Shown here: one piece after another, positions 10,457 to 21,079 of the stretch
Position numbering within the stretch: the first letter of the stretch is position 1
How the letters are laid out: the number at the start of each line of letters is the position of its first letter
NCBI GenBank assembly: GCA_041402045.1
Contig: JAWKSZ010000001.1
Location: 186,001-250,000 of the forward strand
Direction: 5' to 3'
Length of the DNA stretch: 64,000 nucleotides
Source: JAGQRJ01 sp041402045
GTDB taxonomy: Bacteria > Planctomycetota > J058
The notes under the pieces: model-generated
What the model saw: only the letters and a program-made list of their open reading frames with translations
Database searches by the model: none
What the model was told of the DNA's origin: nothing
Position numbers and translations under genes: made by a program

Positions 10457-10486
10457 ATTATGGCCCGTCCCCTTGCGCTTGCAAGG
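10457..10486 (-). promoter_or_regulatory. Peroxiredoxin promoter with palindrome over the -35
   Basis: On the minus strand, TTGCAA (10484-10479) and CATAAT (10462-10457) are separated by 16 nt, a good sigma70-type pair about 70 nt before the start codon. The -35 lies inside the inverted repeat CCTTGC-GCTT-GCAAGG (10471-10486), a plausible regulator site, perhaps for an oxidative-stress sensor. Confidence 0.55.
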
Positions 10487-10504
10487 CCTGCGGGGGTCCC
10501 GCCC

Positions 10505-12493
10505 CTAACTCAGCTCGAAGGTCAGGCGCAGGACCCCGATCTCGATCACGTCGCCGCTCTGGAGCGCGACCATGTCGTCGACCGGGGAGCCGTTGCGCAG
10601 CACCGCGTCGGGGGCGGGGGCCACGTTGATCAGCTGGAACGCGCCGCCGAAGGGCACGATCAGCGCGGCCTTGCGCGGAGCGAAGGAGCCTGGGAGGCGG
10701 AACGCACAGCCCTCGGCCTTGCCCACCTGCAGGATCTTGTCGACCGCGACCCGGGTGTCGACGCCGTCCACCGACCCGCTGAGGTAGGCCCGGGGGCCGA
10801 TCGCCGCGAGGTCGTTGCGCGAGGTGCGGCGCGTGTCCCGGGCGCCGGTCCGACCGCTGCCGCGCCGGCCGAAGGCGGGCACCTCGAACTCCTCCGTGGC
10901 CACCGGCGTGGGCTCCGGCTCCGGCTCCGGCGCTCGCGGGCGCACGATCTGCTGCTCGGTCGGCGGGTCCAGCGGGTCGTGGGCCGGCGGGGTGGTGGGG
11001 GTCCCGCGCACCGGGGTGTCTTCGAAGTCTCCGAGCGGCGCCGCGGTGCGGGAGGTGCCGCCGCGCTCGCGCTCGACCGCCTCCGACAACGACTGGAGCA
11101 CGTCCGGCTCCTCCTCGTCGGACTGACCGTTCTGGGGCTCCTCGGGGGAGGGGGTGCGGTCGGGGTCCCGCTTGCGCGACGTCTCGGGAGGATCCCGCGA
11201 CTCCGCGGGCTCGACCTCGATCTCGATCCGGAACTTGTCGGAGACCACGATCCGCTCGTCGAGGCGCAGCGCGGTGGCGTCACGCACCGGCGTCCCGTTG
11301 ACGGTCGTGCCGTTGGTCGTGCGGTGGGCCACCAGCGCGAAGGTCCCGCCGCGACGGCGGATCTCGACGTGCTTGCGCGAGACGGTCGGGTTGTCGATCT
11401 GCACGTCGCAGTTCACCGCGCGCCCGATCACGACCACGTCCTGATCGAAGCGCCGCTCGCTGAGCCGCACGTCCTTGGTGAACACCCGGACCTTGAACGG
11501 CGAGGGCGGGTCGTCGGCGGAGCCGACCTTCAGCGACCCGTTGCTCTGCCTGAGTTGGCGTCGGGCCGCAGACTCCGAGAGCAGGACCTTGAGCACCTTG
11601 GACTCGGAGAGGCTCGGGGGGACCTGGCCGCTGGCCACGGCGAGCTTGGCCGCCTCGGGCCCCAGGACGTCCAGCCCCGAGCGCAGGCGGGCGAGGTCGA
11701 AGGACGCCGCCTCGGCGCTGAGGTAGCGCTCGTCGGGGTCGCGGGCGCTGAGCCCCTGGAGCACGTCGGCGAGGCCTTGGTTGAGGTCGGGCTTGGTGTC
11801 GCGCGGGTCAGGGAGCTCTACGTTTATGTTCTGGGTGACGACCTCGAAGGCCTCCTCCCCCTGGAAGGGGTAGGTGCCGGTCACCAGGCGGTAGAGGGTC
11901 ACCCCCAGCGCGAACAAGTCGGCGCGGGTGTCGAGGGTCGCGAGCCCGAGGGCCTGCTCCGGGGAGATGAACTGCGGGCCGTGCTCCAGGTGGGGGGAGC
12001 CGAGTCCGGCGCGGTGCCGAGCGAGGCCGACCTCGGCCAGCTTGGGCACCCCGTCCTCGTTGAGCAGCACGTTGTGGGGTCCGACCTGCCCGTGCACGAG
12101 CGAGGCGCGCTCGAGGCTGCACAGGGCCATGCTCACGCCGTGGGCCAGCGCGACCGCCTCGTCCTCGCTCAGCGAGCCCACGCCTTGCAGGATCTTCTCG
12201 AGGTTGGGGCCCTTGACGAACTCGTAGGCGACGTAGTGCAGCCCGCTCTCGGGGCAGGTGCCCTGGTCGAGGGTCGAGACCACGTTCCGCTGGCGAATGT
12301 CCATGGCCCGGTGGGCCTCGTCGCGGAAGCGCTTGAGGTAGTCGAGGTCGTCGGCCTCTTCCTCGTCGAGCACGCGCAACGCGACGTAGCGCTTGAGGTT
12401 GGTCTGCCACGCCTTGTACAGGGTGGAGCCGTGGGCCCGACCCTCGGAGAGGGTCCCCAGCAGCTCGTAGCCCGTGATCCGCGGCGTCGACAC
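10505..12493 (-). CDS. FHA-domain pseudokinase
   Basis: A 662-residue protein with a Ser/Thr kinase fold (about residues 9-275) in which every catalytic motif is lost. The VAIK lysine is Arg40 (YVALRVL), the HRD motif is HGQ (134-136), so the catalytic Asp is gone, and DFG is EVG (154-156). The Gly-rich loop is also degenerate (LSEGRAHGS). A canonical FHA domain follows at about 340-425 (VIGRAVNCDVQIDNPTVSRK). Then comes a Pro/Glu-rich linker and a second, weaker FHA-like domain at the C-terminus (about 575-662). It is probably a phosphothreonine-binding scaffold for the active kinases elsewhere. Start GTG with a strong ribosome site (AAGGAGAGGTC). No membrane segment is visible, so it should be cytoplasmic. 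Confidence 0.88.
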   Translation of the reverse strand: MSTPRITGYELLGTLSEGRAHGSTLYKAWQTNLKRYVALRVLDEEEADDLDYLKRFRDEAHRAMDIRQRNVVSTLDQGTCPESGLHYVAYEFVKGPNLEKILQGVGSLSEDEAVALAHGVSMALCSLERASLVHGQVGPHNVLLNEDGVPKLAEVGLARHRAGLGSPHLEHGPQFISPEQALGLATLDTRADLFALGVTLYRLVTGTYPFQGEEAFEVVTQNINVELPDPRDTKPDLNQGLADVLQGLSARDPDERYLSAEAASFDLARLRSGLDVLGPEAAKLAVASGQVPPSLSESKVLKVLLSESAARRQLRQSNGSLKVGSADDPPSPFKVRVFTKDVRLSERRFDQDVVVIGRAVNCDVQIDNPTVSRKHVEIRRRGGTFALVAHRTTNGTTVNGTPVRDATALRLDERIVVSDKFRIEIEVEPAESRDPPETSRKRDPDRTPSPEEPQNGQSDEEEPDVLQSLSEAVERERGGTSRTAAPLGDFEDTPVRGTPTTPPAHDPLDPPTEQQIVRPRAPEPEPEPTPVATEEFEVPAFGRRGSGRTGARDTRRTSRNDLAAIGPRAYLSGSVDGVDTRVAVDKILQVGKAEGCAFRLPGSFAPRKAALIVPFGGAFQLINVAPAPDAVLRNGSPVDDMVALQSGDVIEIGVLRLTFELS

Positions 12494-12632
12494 GACCTCT
12501 CCTTGGGCGCTGTGCGGGCGCGCTCGGCCGTCCGAGCGCGAGGTGGGACAGCCCTGTCCCGCAAATCTACCGGAACGCGCTCGGATTTCACCAGGGCTTG
12601 GTTCCCTGGCTGAGGGGCGCTCTCATATCCGA

Positions 12633-13814
12633 GTGCGCCCCCTGACCCCCGACGCCCTCGAGTTCCTGTTCAGCGCTCCCGCGCAGGCGGAGCTGGAGCG
12701 CGCGGAGCTGCCGGCGCGGAGCGACGAGCTGGCCTTCCTCTCGCGGCTGCGGACCGAGCACGGCGCCGACGGCGCGGGGTGGATCCTCGACCAGCTCCAG
12801 CTCCGGGCGCGGGCCCAGGGCCGGCTCGAGGGGGCCGAGCGCCTGCTGTTCGAGCCCGAGGCGCTGAGCATGCTGTCTGCGGCGCCGGTGGCCACCTGGC
12901 GCGCGAGCCGGATCCAGACCCTCGCGCCGCGCTGCCTCGACCTCGGCGCCGGCGGGGGCGGCGACTGCTTCGCCCTCGCCCGCGCGGGGCTGGAGGTGGA
13001 CGCCGTCGAGCGCGACCCCGTGCGCGCCCGGCTGCTCGAGCACAACCTCGCGGTCCTCGGGCTCGCCGAGCGGGTGCGGGTGCACGCCGTGGACTGGTCG
13101 ACCCGGGACTGGACCGGCGCCCCCGCCGCCTTCGTCGACCCCGCGCGTCGCGTCGCCGGGGAGCGGGTGCTGAGCCTGCACGCCATGCTCCCGCCGCTGG
13201 CCGCGGTGCTCGACCTCGCGCGGGAGGTGCCCGCGGTGTGGCTCAAGGTCGCGCCGGGGTTCCCCCTGCGGGAGCTGCCGCCAGAGGCCGGGCTCGAGTT
13301 CGTGTCCCACGCCGGCGAGCTGAAGGAGGCGCTCCTGACCTTCGGGACCGCGCGCCGACCCGGCCCGCGGGCGGTGGTCCTGCCCGCGGGGGAGGAGCTC
13401 TGGGGCGAGGAGCCCGAGCTCGCGCCGGGGCCGCCCGGCGCCTGGCTCTACGAGCCGGACCCCGCGGTGATCCGCGCGGGGCTGGTGCGGCTGCTCGGCG
13501 CGCGCCTCGGCGCGCACCAGCTCGACCCCGAGACCGCGTTCCTCACGGGGCCCGAGGCCCCGGTCGCTCCCTTCGGCCGCGGCTGGCCCGTGCTGCGCTG
13601 GGGCGCCTTCGGGCTCAAGCCGCTCAAGCGCTGGCTGCGCGAGGCCGACGTGGGGCGGCTCGAGATCAAGCGCCGGCGCTCCCCGGTCGAGCCCGCCGCC
13701 CTCCTGCGCAAGCTGGGCAAGCTCGCGGGCTCCCGCGCCGCGACCGCGATCCTGACCCCGATCGAGGGCCGCCCGGGCATGCTGCTCTGCGGCGAGCCCG
13801 GTGCAGCGGGGTAG
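12633..13814 (+). CDS. SAM-dependent methyltransferase with THUMP-like C-terminal region
   Basis: Class I methyltransferase of 393 residues. The SAM-binding motif I is CLDLGAGGGGDCFALARAG, followed by VDAVERDPVRARLLEHN and FVDPARR, where the acidic/DPxR site replaces the usual catalytic motif. It resembles bacterial proteins annotated as class I methyltransferases with a THUMP-like domain; the C-terminal 100 residues (LEIKRRRSPVEPAALLRKLG) fit that family. An RNA substrate is likely by family but not shown. The GTG at 12633 starts the conserved region (VRPLTPDALEF); starts further upstream in the same frame look non-conserved. Divergent from the pseudokinase gene. Confidence 0.78.
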   Translation: MRPLTPDALEFLFSAPAQAELERAELPARSDELAFLSRLRTEHGADGAGWILDQLQLRARAQGRLEGAERLLFEPEALSMLSAAPVATWRASRIQTLAPRCLDLGAGGGGDCFALARAGLEVDAVERDPVRARLLEHNLAVLGLAERVRVHAVDWSTRDWTGAPAAFVDPARRVAGERVLSLHAMLPPLAAVLDLAREVPAVWLKVAPGFPLRELPPEAGLEFVSHAGELKEALLTFGTARRPGPRAVVLPAGEELWGEEPELAPGPPGAWLYEPDPAVIRAGLVRLLGARLGAHQLDPETAFLTGPEAPVAPFGRGWPVLRWGAFGLKPLKRWLREADVGRLEIKRRRSPVEPAALLRKLGKLAGSRAATAILTPIEGRPGMLLCGEPGAAG

Positions 13815-13817
13815 CCC

Positions 13818-15383
13818 TCACATGCTGGGGAGGTCGGCCACCAGCTTCTCGAGCACGGGCTTGTAGCCCTGGAGCGCGGTGCGCTGCAGGTAGAGCTGCA
13901 GGCCGCGCTGTCCGCCGAGCTCCTCGCCGCCGCCGGCGCGGCCGGGGCCGCCGTGGAGCAGCATGGGCAGGACCGCGCCGGGGCCGAGGCTGTGCTCGGC
14001 GACCTTCTCGCTGCCCAGGTTCACGCGCCCCGAGTGCGGCGCCAGCGCGAGGGCGAGCTCGGTCGAGGTCGCGGCGTCGTCGCTGTAGACCGAGGCGACC
14101 AGGCCGCCCTGACCGAGGCCCACGAGCTCGCCGAGCTCGGCGGTGTCGGCGTAGGGCAGGATCGTGGCCACCGGGCCGAAGACCTCGCGGTCGTGGACCG
14201 TCGCGGCCCGGGGGTCCTCCGCCACGAGCAGCACGGGGCTCATGAAGTAGCCCTGCTCGCCCTCGACGCCCACGAGCTCGCCGCGCCCGCCGTCGCCCAG
14301 GGCCGCGGTCGCGACCTCCTGCAGCCGGGCCACGCCCTGCTGCACGTCCGCGAGCTGGCTGGCGGTCGCGAGGGGGCCCATGCGGACCTCCTTCTGCGCC
14401 GGGTCGCCCACGCGGATCGCGCTCAGGCCGTCGACCAGGGCCTCCTTGGCCGCGGCGAGCTGGCCCTTGGGCACGAACACGCGGCGGATCGCGGTGCACT
14501 TCTGCCCCGCCTTCTGGGTCATGTCCCGGACCACGTCGCCCACGAACAGGTCGAAGGTCTCGCTGTCGGGCTCGACGTCGGGGCCGAGGACCGCCGCGTT
14601 GAGCGAGTCGGCCTCGACGTTCAGCCGGCAGCCGCGCTCCTGGACCGCCGGGTGCTGACGCAGGGTCAGCGCGGTGTTGGAGCCGCCGGTGAAGGCGAGC
14701 ACGTCCTGGTAGCCCAGGTGGTCGAGCAGGTCCCCGGCGCCGCCGCTGATCAGGCTCAGGCTACCCGCGGGCAGGGTCCCCGACTCGATCAGGATCTCGA
14801 CCATGCGCACCGTGAGGATCGCGGTCGAGGTCGCGGGCTTGGTGATCACCGGGAGCCCGGCGAGCAGGGCCACCGCGGCCTTCTCGGCGAAGCCCCAGGC
14901 GGGGAAGTTGAAGGCGTTTATGTGCACGGCCACGCCCTGGAGCGGGGTCCACACGTGCTGACCGGCGTAGCGCGGCGAGCGCGCGAGCTGGATCGACTCG
15001 CCGTCCTGGAAGCAGCGCGCGTCCCCCAGCGTCTCGCCGAGCTTGGCGTAGTACTGGAGCGTCCCGGTGGCGCCGTCGACGTCGAACTTGGCGTCGCCGC
15101 GGGTGTTGCCCCCGCTCTCGGTCGAGAGCGCGAGCAGCTCGTCGCGGAAGCCGTGCAGGGCCTTGGCCGCGGCGGCGAGGCAAGCCCCGCGCTCCGCGAA
15201 GCTCAGCGCGCGCAGCGCGGGTCCGCCGGTCTGGCGGGCGTAGCGCACCGCGGCCCCCATGTCGACGCCCTCGCTCGAGGCCTCGGCCAGCTTCGCGCCG
15301 GTGGTCGGGTTGTAGAGCGGACGCCAGCCGCCCTGGCCGGCGACCCACTGGCCGCTGAGGTAGCTCTTGAGTTGGGTGGTCAC
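13818..15383 (-). CDS. boxD: 3,4-dehydroadipyl-CoA semialdehyde dehydrogenase
   Basis: Aldehyde dehydrogenase of 521 residues in the PaaN/BoxD branch. It has an NAD(P)-binding region (NAFNFPAWGFAEK, TKPATSTA, FTGGSNTA), general base Glu257 (LNVEADS) and nucleophile Cys296 (GQKCTAIRR). In the aerobic benzoyl-CoA pathway it oxidises the ring-opened semialdehyde to 3,4-dehydroadipyl-CoA, which then enters beta-oxidation. Assignment to BoxD rather than PaaN rests on its place as the last gene of boxC-boxB-boxD. The GTG start has a good ribosome site (AGGAGGC). Its stop is 3 bp from the stop of the convergent methyltransferase. Confidence 0.9.
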   Translation of the reverse strand: MTTQLKSYLSGQWVAGQGGWRPLYNPTTGAKLAEASSEGVDMGAAVRYARQTGGPALRALSFAERGACLAAAAKALHGFRDELLALSTESGGNTRGDAKFDVDGATGTLQYYAKLGETLGDARCFQDGESIQLARSPRYAGQHVWTPLQGVAVHINAFNFPAWGFAEKAAVALLAGLPVITKPATSTAILTVRMVEILIESGTLPAGSLSLISGGAGDLLDHLGYQDVLAFTGGSNTALTLRQHPAVQERGCRLNVEADSLNAAVLGPDVEPDSETFDLFVGDVVRDMTQKAGQKCTAIRRVFVPKGQLAAAKEALVDGLSAIRVGDPAQKEVRMGPLATASQLADVQQGVARLQEVATAALGDGGRGELVGVEGEQGYFMSPVLLVAEDPRAATVHDREVFGPVATILPYADTAELGELVGLGQGGLVASVYSDDAATSTELALALAPHSGRVNLGSEKVAEHSLGPGAVLPMLLHGGPGRAGGGEELGGQRGLQLYLQRTALQGYKPVLEKLVADLPSM

Positions 15384-15507
15384 GGGTGCCTCCTGGGTGG
15401 GGCCGGGATCTTACGCGGCGCGACGCGCCGCCGAGGGTCGGGGGTGAACGCGCGCGCGCGCCGCCCGGAGGACGACGCGCGCGGCGGGGGGCAGGTCGAG
15501 CGCCGAC

Positions 15508-16938
<1,431 letters not shown>

Positions 16939-16964
16939 GGTGTGCTCCGGTTCCGGGGGGTGTC

Positions 16965-18605
<1,641 letters not shown>

Positions 18606-18612
18606 GCGCCCA

Positions 18613-18641
18613 ACGGTAAGGGATGGCCGCGCCACATGCAA
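18613..18641 (-). promoter_or_regulatory. boxC promoter
   Basis: On the minus strand TTGCAT (18641-18636) is followed after exactly 17 nt by TACCGT (18618-18613), 7 nt before the boxC ATG. The -35 contains the TGCA of the left BoxR-type half site, so repressor binding would block polymerase. Confidence 0.75.
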
Positions 18642-18680
18642 GATAGTGCTTGAAATCGACCAATGAGGCAATATAGTGCA
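18637..18680 (+). promoter_or_regulatory. Candidate BoxR operator, two TGCA-N6-TGCA-like direct repeats
   Basis: Two 14-bp direct repeats, TGCAAGATAGTGCT (18637-18650) and GGCAATATAGTGCA (18667-18680), start exactly 30 bp apart, about three helical turns. Each is a TGCA-N6-TGCA pattern with one mismatch. The related regulators BzdR and BoxR of betaproteobacterial benzoate pathways are known to use TGCA-containing direct repeats. The left copy overlaps the boxC -35; the right copy overlaps the boxR -10. Confidence 0.7.
18650..18677 (+). promoter_or_regulatory. boxR promoter
   Basis: TTGAAA (18650-18655), a 16-nt spacer and TATAGT (18672-18677) form a strong sigma70-type promoter ending 7 nt before the ATG at 18685. 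This predicts a leaderless boxR transcript and autoregulation through the overlapping repeat. Confidence 0.75.
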
Positions 18681-18684
18681 CCGC

Positions 18685-19539
18685 ATGGCCGAATTACTGG
18701 ACCGCGTCGGCGGCCGCACGCGCGCGGCTCGTAAGCGTAAAGATTGGACGATCAAGCAGTTGGCTGAGGCCTCCGGGCTCAGCCCGCGCTTCGTGAGCCA
18801 GCTCGAGTCGGGCCAAGGGAACATCGCCATCGGCCGCCTGGAGCAGGTGGCCGAGGCGCTGGACCTGGACCTGGTGGAGCTGATCTACGACCCCGCTAGC
18901 CCCTGGGGCCGCCTGGTGCGCCTGCTCGAGGGCCGCAGCCCCGCCGAGTTCACGCGCAGCGTCGAGGCGGCCGAGCTGGCCCTCGGCGTCCAAGGCCCCC
19001 GGGCCATCGCGCTGCTCGGGCTGCGGGGCGCGGGCAAGAGCACCCTCGGCCCCCAGCTCGCCGACGCCCTGGGCCTGGCCTTCGTCGAGCTCGACGCGCA
19101 GATCGAGGAGGCCGCGGGGCTGAGCCTGAGCGAGGTGTTCGCGCTCCACGGCGAGGCCTACTACCGCCGCCTCGAGCGCCAGTGCTTGGCCGCGCTGATC
19201 GCGGCGCCCCCCAGCGTGATCGCCCTCGGCGGCGGAGTGGTCGGCAACGACGAGGCCTTCCAGCTCGTCCAGGACCGCTGCACCACCGTGTGGCTCAAGG
19301 CTGACCCCGAGGACCACATGCGCCGGGTGCTCGAGCAGGGAGACCGCCGCCCGGTCGCCGGGAGCCAGGACGCCATGGCCGAGCTGCGCTCGATCCTCGC
19401 CGCCCGCGAGCCGCTCTACCGTCAGGCTCAGGTGCACGTCGATACGTCGGCGCTGGGCGCGGGCACCCTCCCTGTGTTATTGGAAGGTGTGGGAGCGTGC
19501 GGGTGGACCGCGCGACCAGAGCGGGGGGATCACGGGTGA
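18685..19539 (+). CDS. boxR: Benzoyl-CoA-responsive regulator BoxR (XRE HTH + shikimate kinase-like)
   Basis: 284 residues. The N-terminal XRE-type helix-turn-helix (about 8-65, TIKQLAEASGLSPRFVSQLE) is joined to a shikimate-kinase-like domain (about 105-280) with P-loop GLRGAGKST (112-120) and a conserved ALGGGVV motif. In the family the kinase-like domain binds benzoyl-CoA as inducer and the HTH represses the box promoter. The ATG at 18685 is chosen over a GTG nine bases upstream because that GTG lies inside the -10 box. Divergent from boxC, with operator repeats between them. The next gene, a kinase, begins 22 bp after the stop. Confidence 0.95.
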   Translation: MAELLDRVGGRTRAARKRKDWTIKQLAEASGLSPRFVSQLESGQGNIAIGRLEQVAEALDLDLVELIYDPASPWGRLVRLLEGRSPAEFTRSVEAAELALGVQGPRAIALLGLRGAGKSTLGPQLADALGLAFVELDAQIEEAAGLSLSEVFALHGEAYYRRLERQCLAALIAAPPSVIALGGGVVGNDEAFQLVQDRCTTVWLKADPEDHMRRVLEQGDRRPVAGSQDAMAELRSILAAREPLYRQAQVHVDTSALGAGTLPVLLEGVGACGWTARPERGDHG

Positions 19540-19561
19540 AGCACGCAGCGAGGAGGCCCAC

Positions 19562-21079
19562 GTGTTGACCTCCTACGACCTGGTTGCGGGAAAGCTCCTC
19601 GTGCAACTACGTCTGACGACGGCGACGGTGATCCAGGACGCCCTGGTCTACCTCGACGAGCGCCCGGAGCTGGGCTTCGGGCTCATGACCTACCTCGCGC
19701 GCACGAGCGGGATCCCGGCCGCGGACCTCGACCGGGTCAGCACCTTCGTGAGCCTGTTCCAGGAGCGCCGGCACCAGGCCACCGCCCTGCGCGAGCTCGA
19801 GCGCGAGGGCCTGGAGCAGTCCCTGATCTACGAGTTGATCGGCGAGCTGGACCAGGCGGACCCGGGAGTCCGAGTCAGCAACCTGCTCCTGGACAAAGCC
19901 CTGCTCAGCCTCGACCAGTGCGCGGAGCTCGAGAGCCGGGTGCAGGGCAGCCTGCGCGCGGACACCGGGCGCTTGCTCAAGGCCTACCGCCGGCAGGAAT
20001 TCGCAGGCGTGTCGCGTCCCCTGGTCCCCCGGCCCTTGATCGACGAGGACGCCTTCCGCTTGAGCGTGCTGTTCCGCTCGGAGCTCACCCAGTGGAAGGT
20101 CTCCGACGGGATCCCCGAGGTCTCGGTCGACCCGGACGCCACCAAGAAGCCGGACTACGTCGACCTCAGCGAGACCCTGTTCACCGAGCGCGAGGTCGGC
20201 GAGGACCTCTACGGGTTCAAGCAGGGCGACTCGATCGGTCCCTACGTCGTGCGCCGCTCCCTGGGCCAAGGCGGCATGGGACGGGTCTACCTGGCCCAGG
20301 CCCCCAACGAGAGCTACGTCGCGATCAAGGTCCTGCGCGCGGAGCTGGCCGAGCCCGAGGACTACGCCCGCTTCGAGCGCGAGGCCGTGATCTGCGAGCG
20401 CCTGCGGCACCCCGCGACCCTGCGCCTGCTGGACCGCGGACAGACCGCCGACGGGGTGAGCTACCTCGTGTTCCCGGCCTTCGCGGGGCGGACCCTGGGG
20501 GACGCGATCGAGGAGCTCGGGCGCCTGCCGCTGGCCGACGCGTTCATGATCGGGATCCAGCTCCTGGACGCCCTGGATGCGATCCACCAGAAGCAGATCA
20601 TTCACAAGGACCTCAAGCCCGACAACATCATGCTCCTCGACCGGCCCGGCCGCTACGCGCTGTGCCTGATCGACTTCGGCCTGGCGCACATCGTCGACGC
20701 CGCAGAGCGGGCCCCCAGCCGCCCGCTGTTCCTCACCCGCCAGAGCGAGATCGTGGGCTCCCCGGCCTACATCAGCCCGGAGCAAGTCACCGGAGACGCG
20801 GTCTCTGCCCAGACCGACCTCTACTCCTTCGGGGTGATCCTGTTCCACATGCTCACCGGGCGGCTCCCGATCAGCGCCAAGACCCACTACCAGCTCCTGG
20901 ACGCCCACGTGCACGACACGCCCCGGAGCCTGACCGCCATGGCCCCGGACCAGACCTGGGACCCGGCGCTGCAGGGCCTGCTCACCCGGCTCCTGCACAA
21001 GGACCCGGGGGCGCGCCCCACGAGCGCCGCCGAGGCCCGGCGCGCCCTGATCGACTGCCAAGCCCGCATGCTGGGCTAG
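19562..21079 (+). CDS. Serine/threonine protein kinase with unknown N-terminal domain
   Basis: 505 residues. Residues 1-215 are a helical, Leu-rich region I do not recognise. From about 226 there is a Hanks-type kinase: Gly-rich loop GQGGMGRV, Lys256 in VAIKVL, an HKD variant of HRD (348-350, IIHKDLKPDN), and DFG (371-373). All residues needed for catalysis are present. There is no membrane segment, so it is cytoplasmic. GTG start with a strong ribosome site (AGGAGG at 19551-19556). It lies 22 bp after boxR and could be co-transcribed. Its stop overlaps the convergent glycosyltransferase stop within the palindrome CTAG. Confidence 0.88.
   Translation: MLTSYDLVAGKLLVQLRLTTATVIQDALVYLDERPELGFGLMTYLARTSGIPAADLDRVSTFVSLFQERRHQATALRELEREGLEQSLIYELIGELDQADPGVRVSNLLLDKALLSLDQCAELESRVQGSLRADTGRLLKAYRRQEFAGVSRPLVPRPLIDEDAFRLSVLFRSELTQWKVSDGIPEVSVDPDATKKPDYVDLSETLFTEREVGEDLYGFKQGDSIGPYVVRRSLGQGGMGRVYLAQAPNESYVAIKVLRAELAEPEDYARFEREAVICERLRHPATLRLLDRGQTADGVSYLVFPAFAGRTLGDAIEELGRLPLADAFMIGIQLLDALDAIHQKQIIHKDLKPDNIMLLDRPGRYALCLIDFGLAHIVDAAERAPSRPLFLTRQSEIVGSPAYISPEQVTGDAVSAQTDLYSFGVILFHMLTGRLPISAKTHYQLLDAHVHDTPRSLTAMAPDQTWDPALQGLLTRLLHKDPGARPTSAAEARRALIDCQARMLG

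Noticed and set aside
13818..15383. Assignment of the aldehyde dehydrogenase as PaaN of phenylacetate breakdown
   Set aside because: No paa genes are nearby and it sits in the boxC-boxB operon, so BoxD is the better call.
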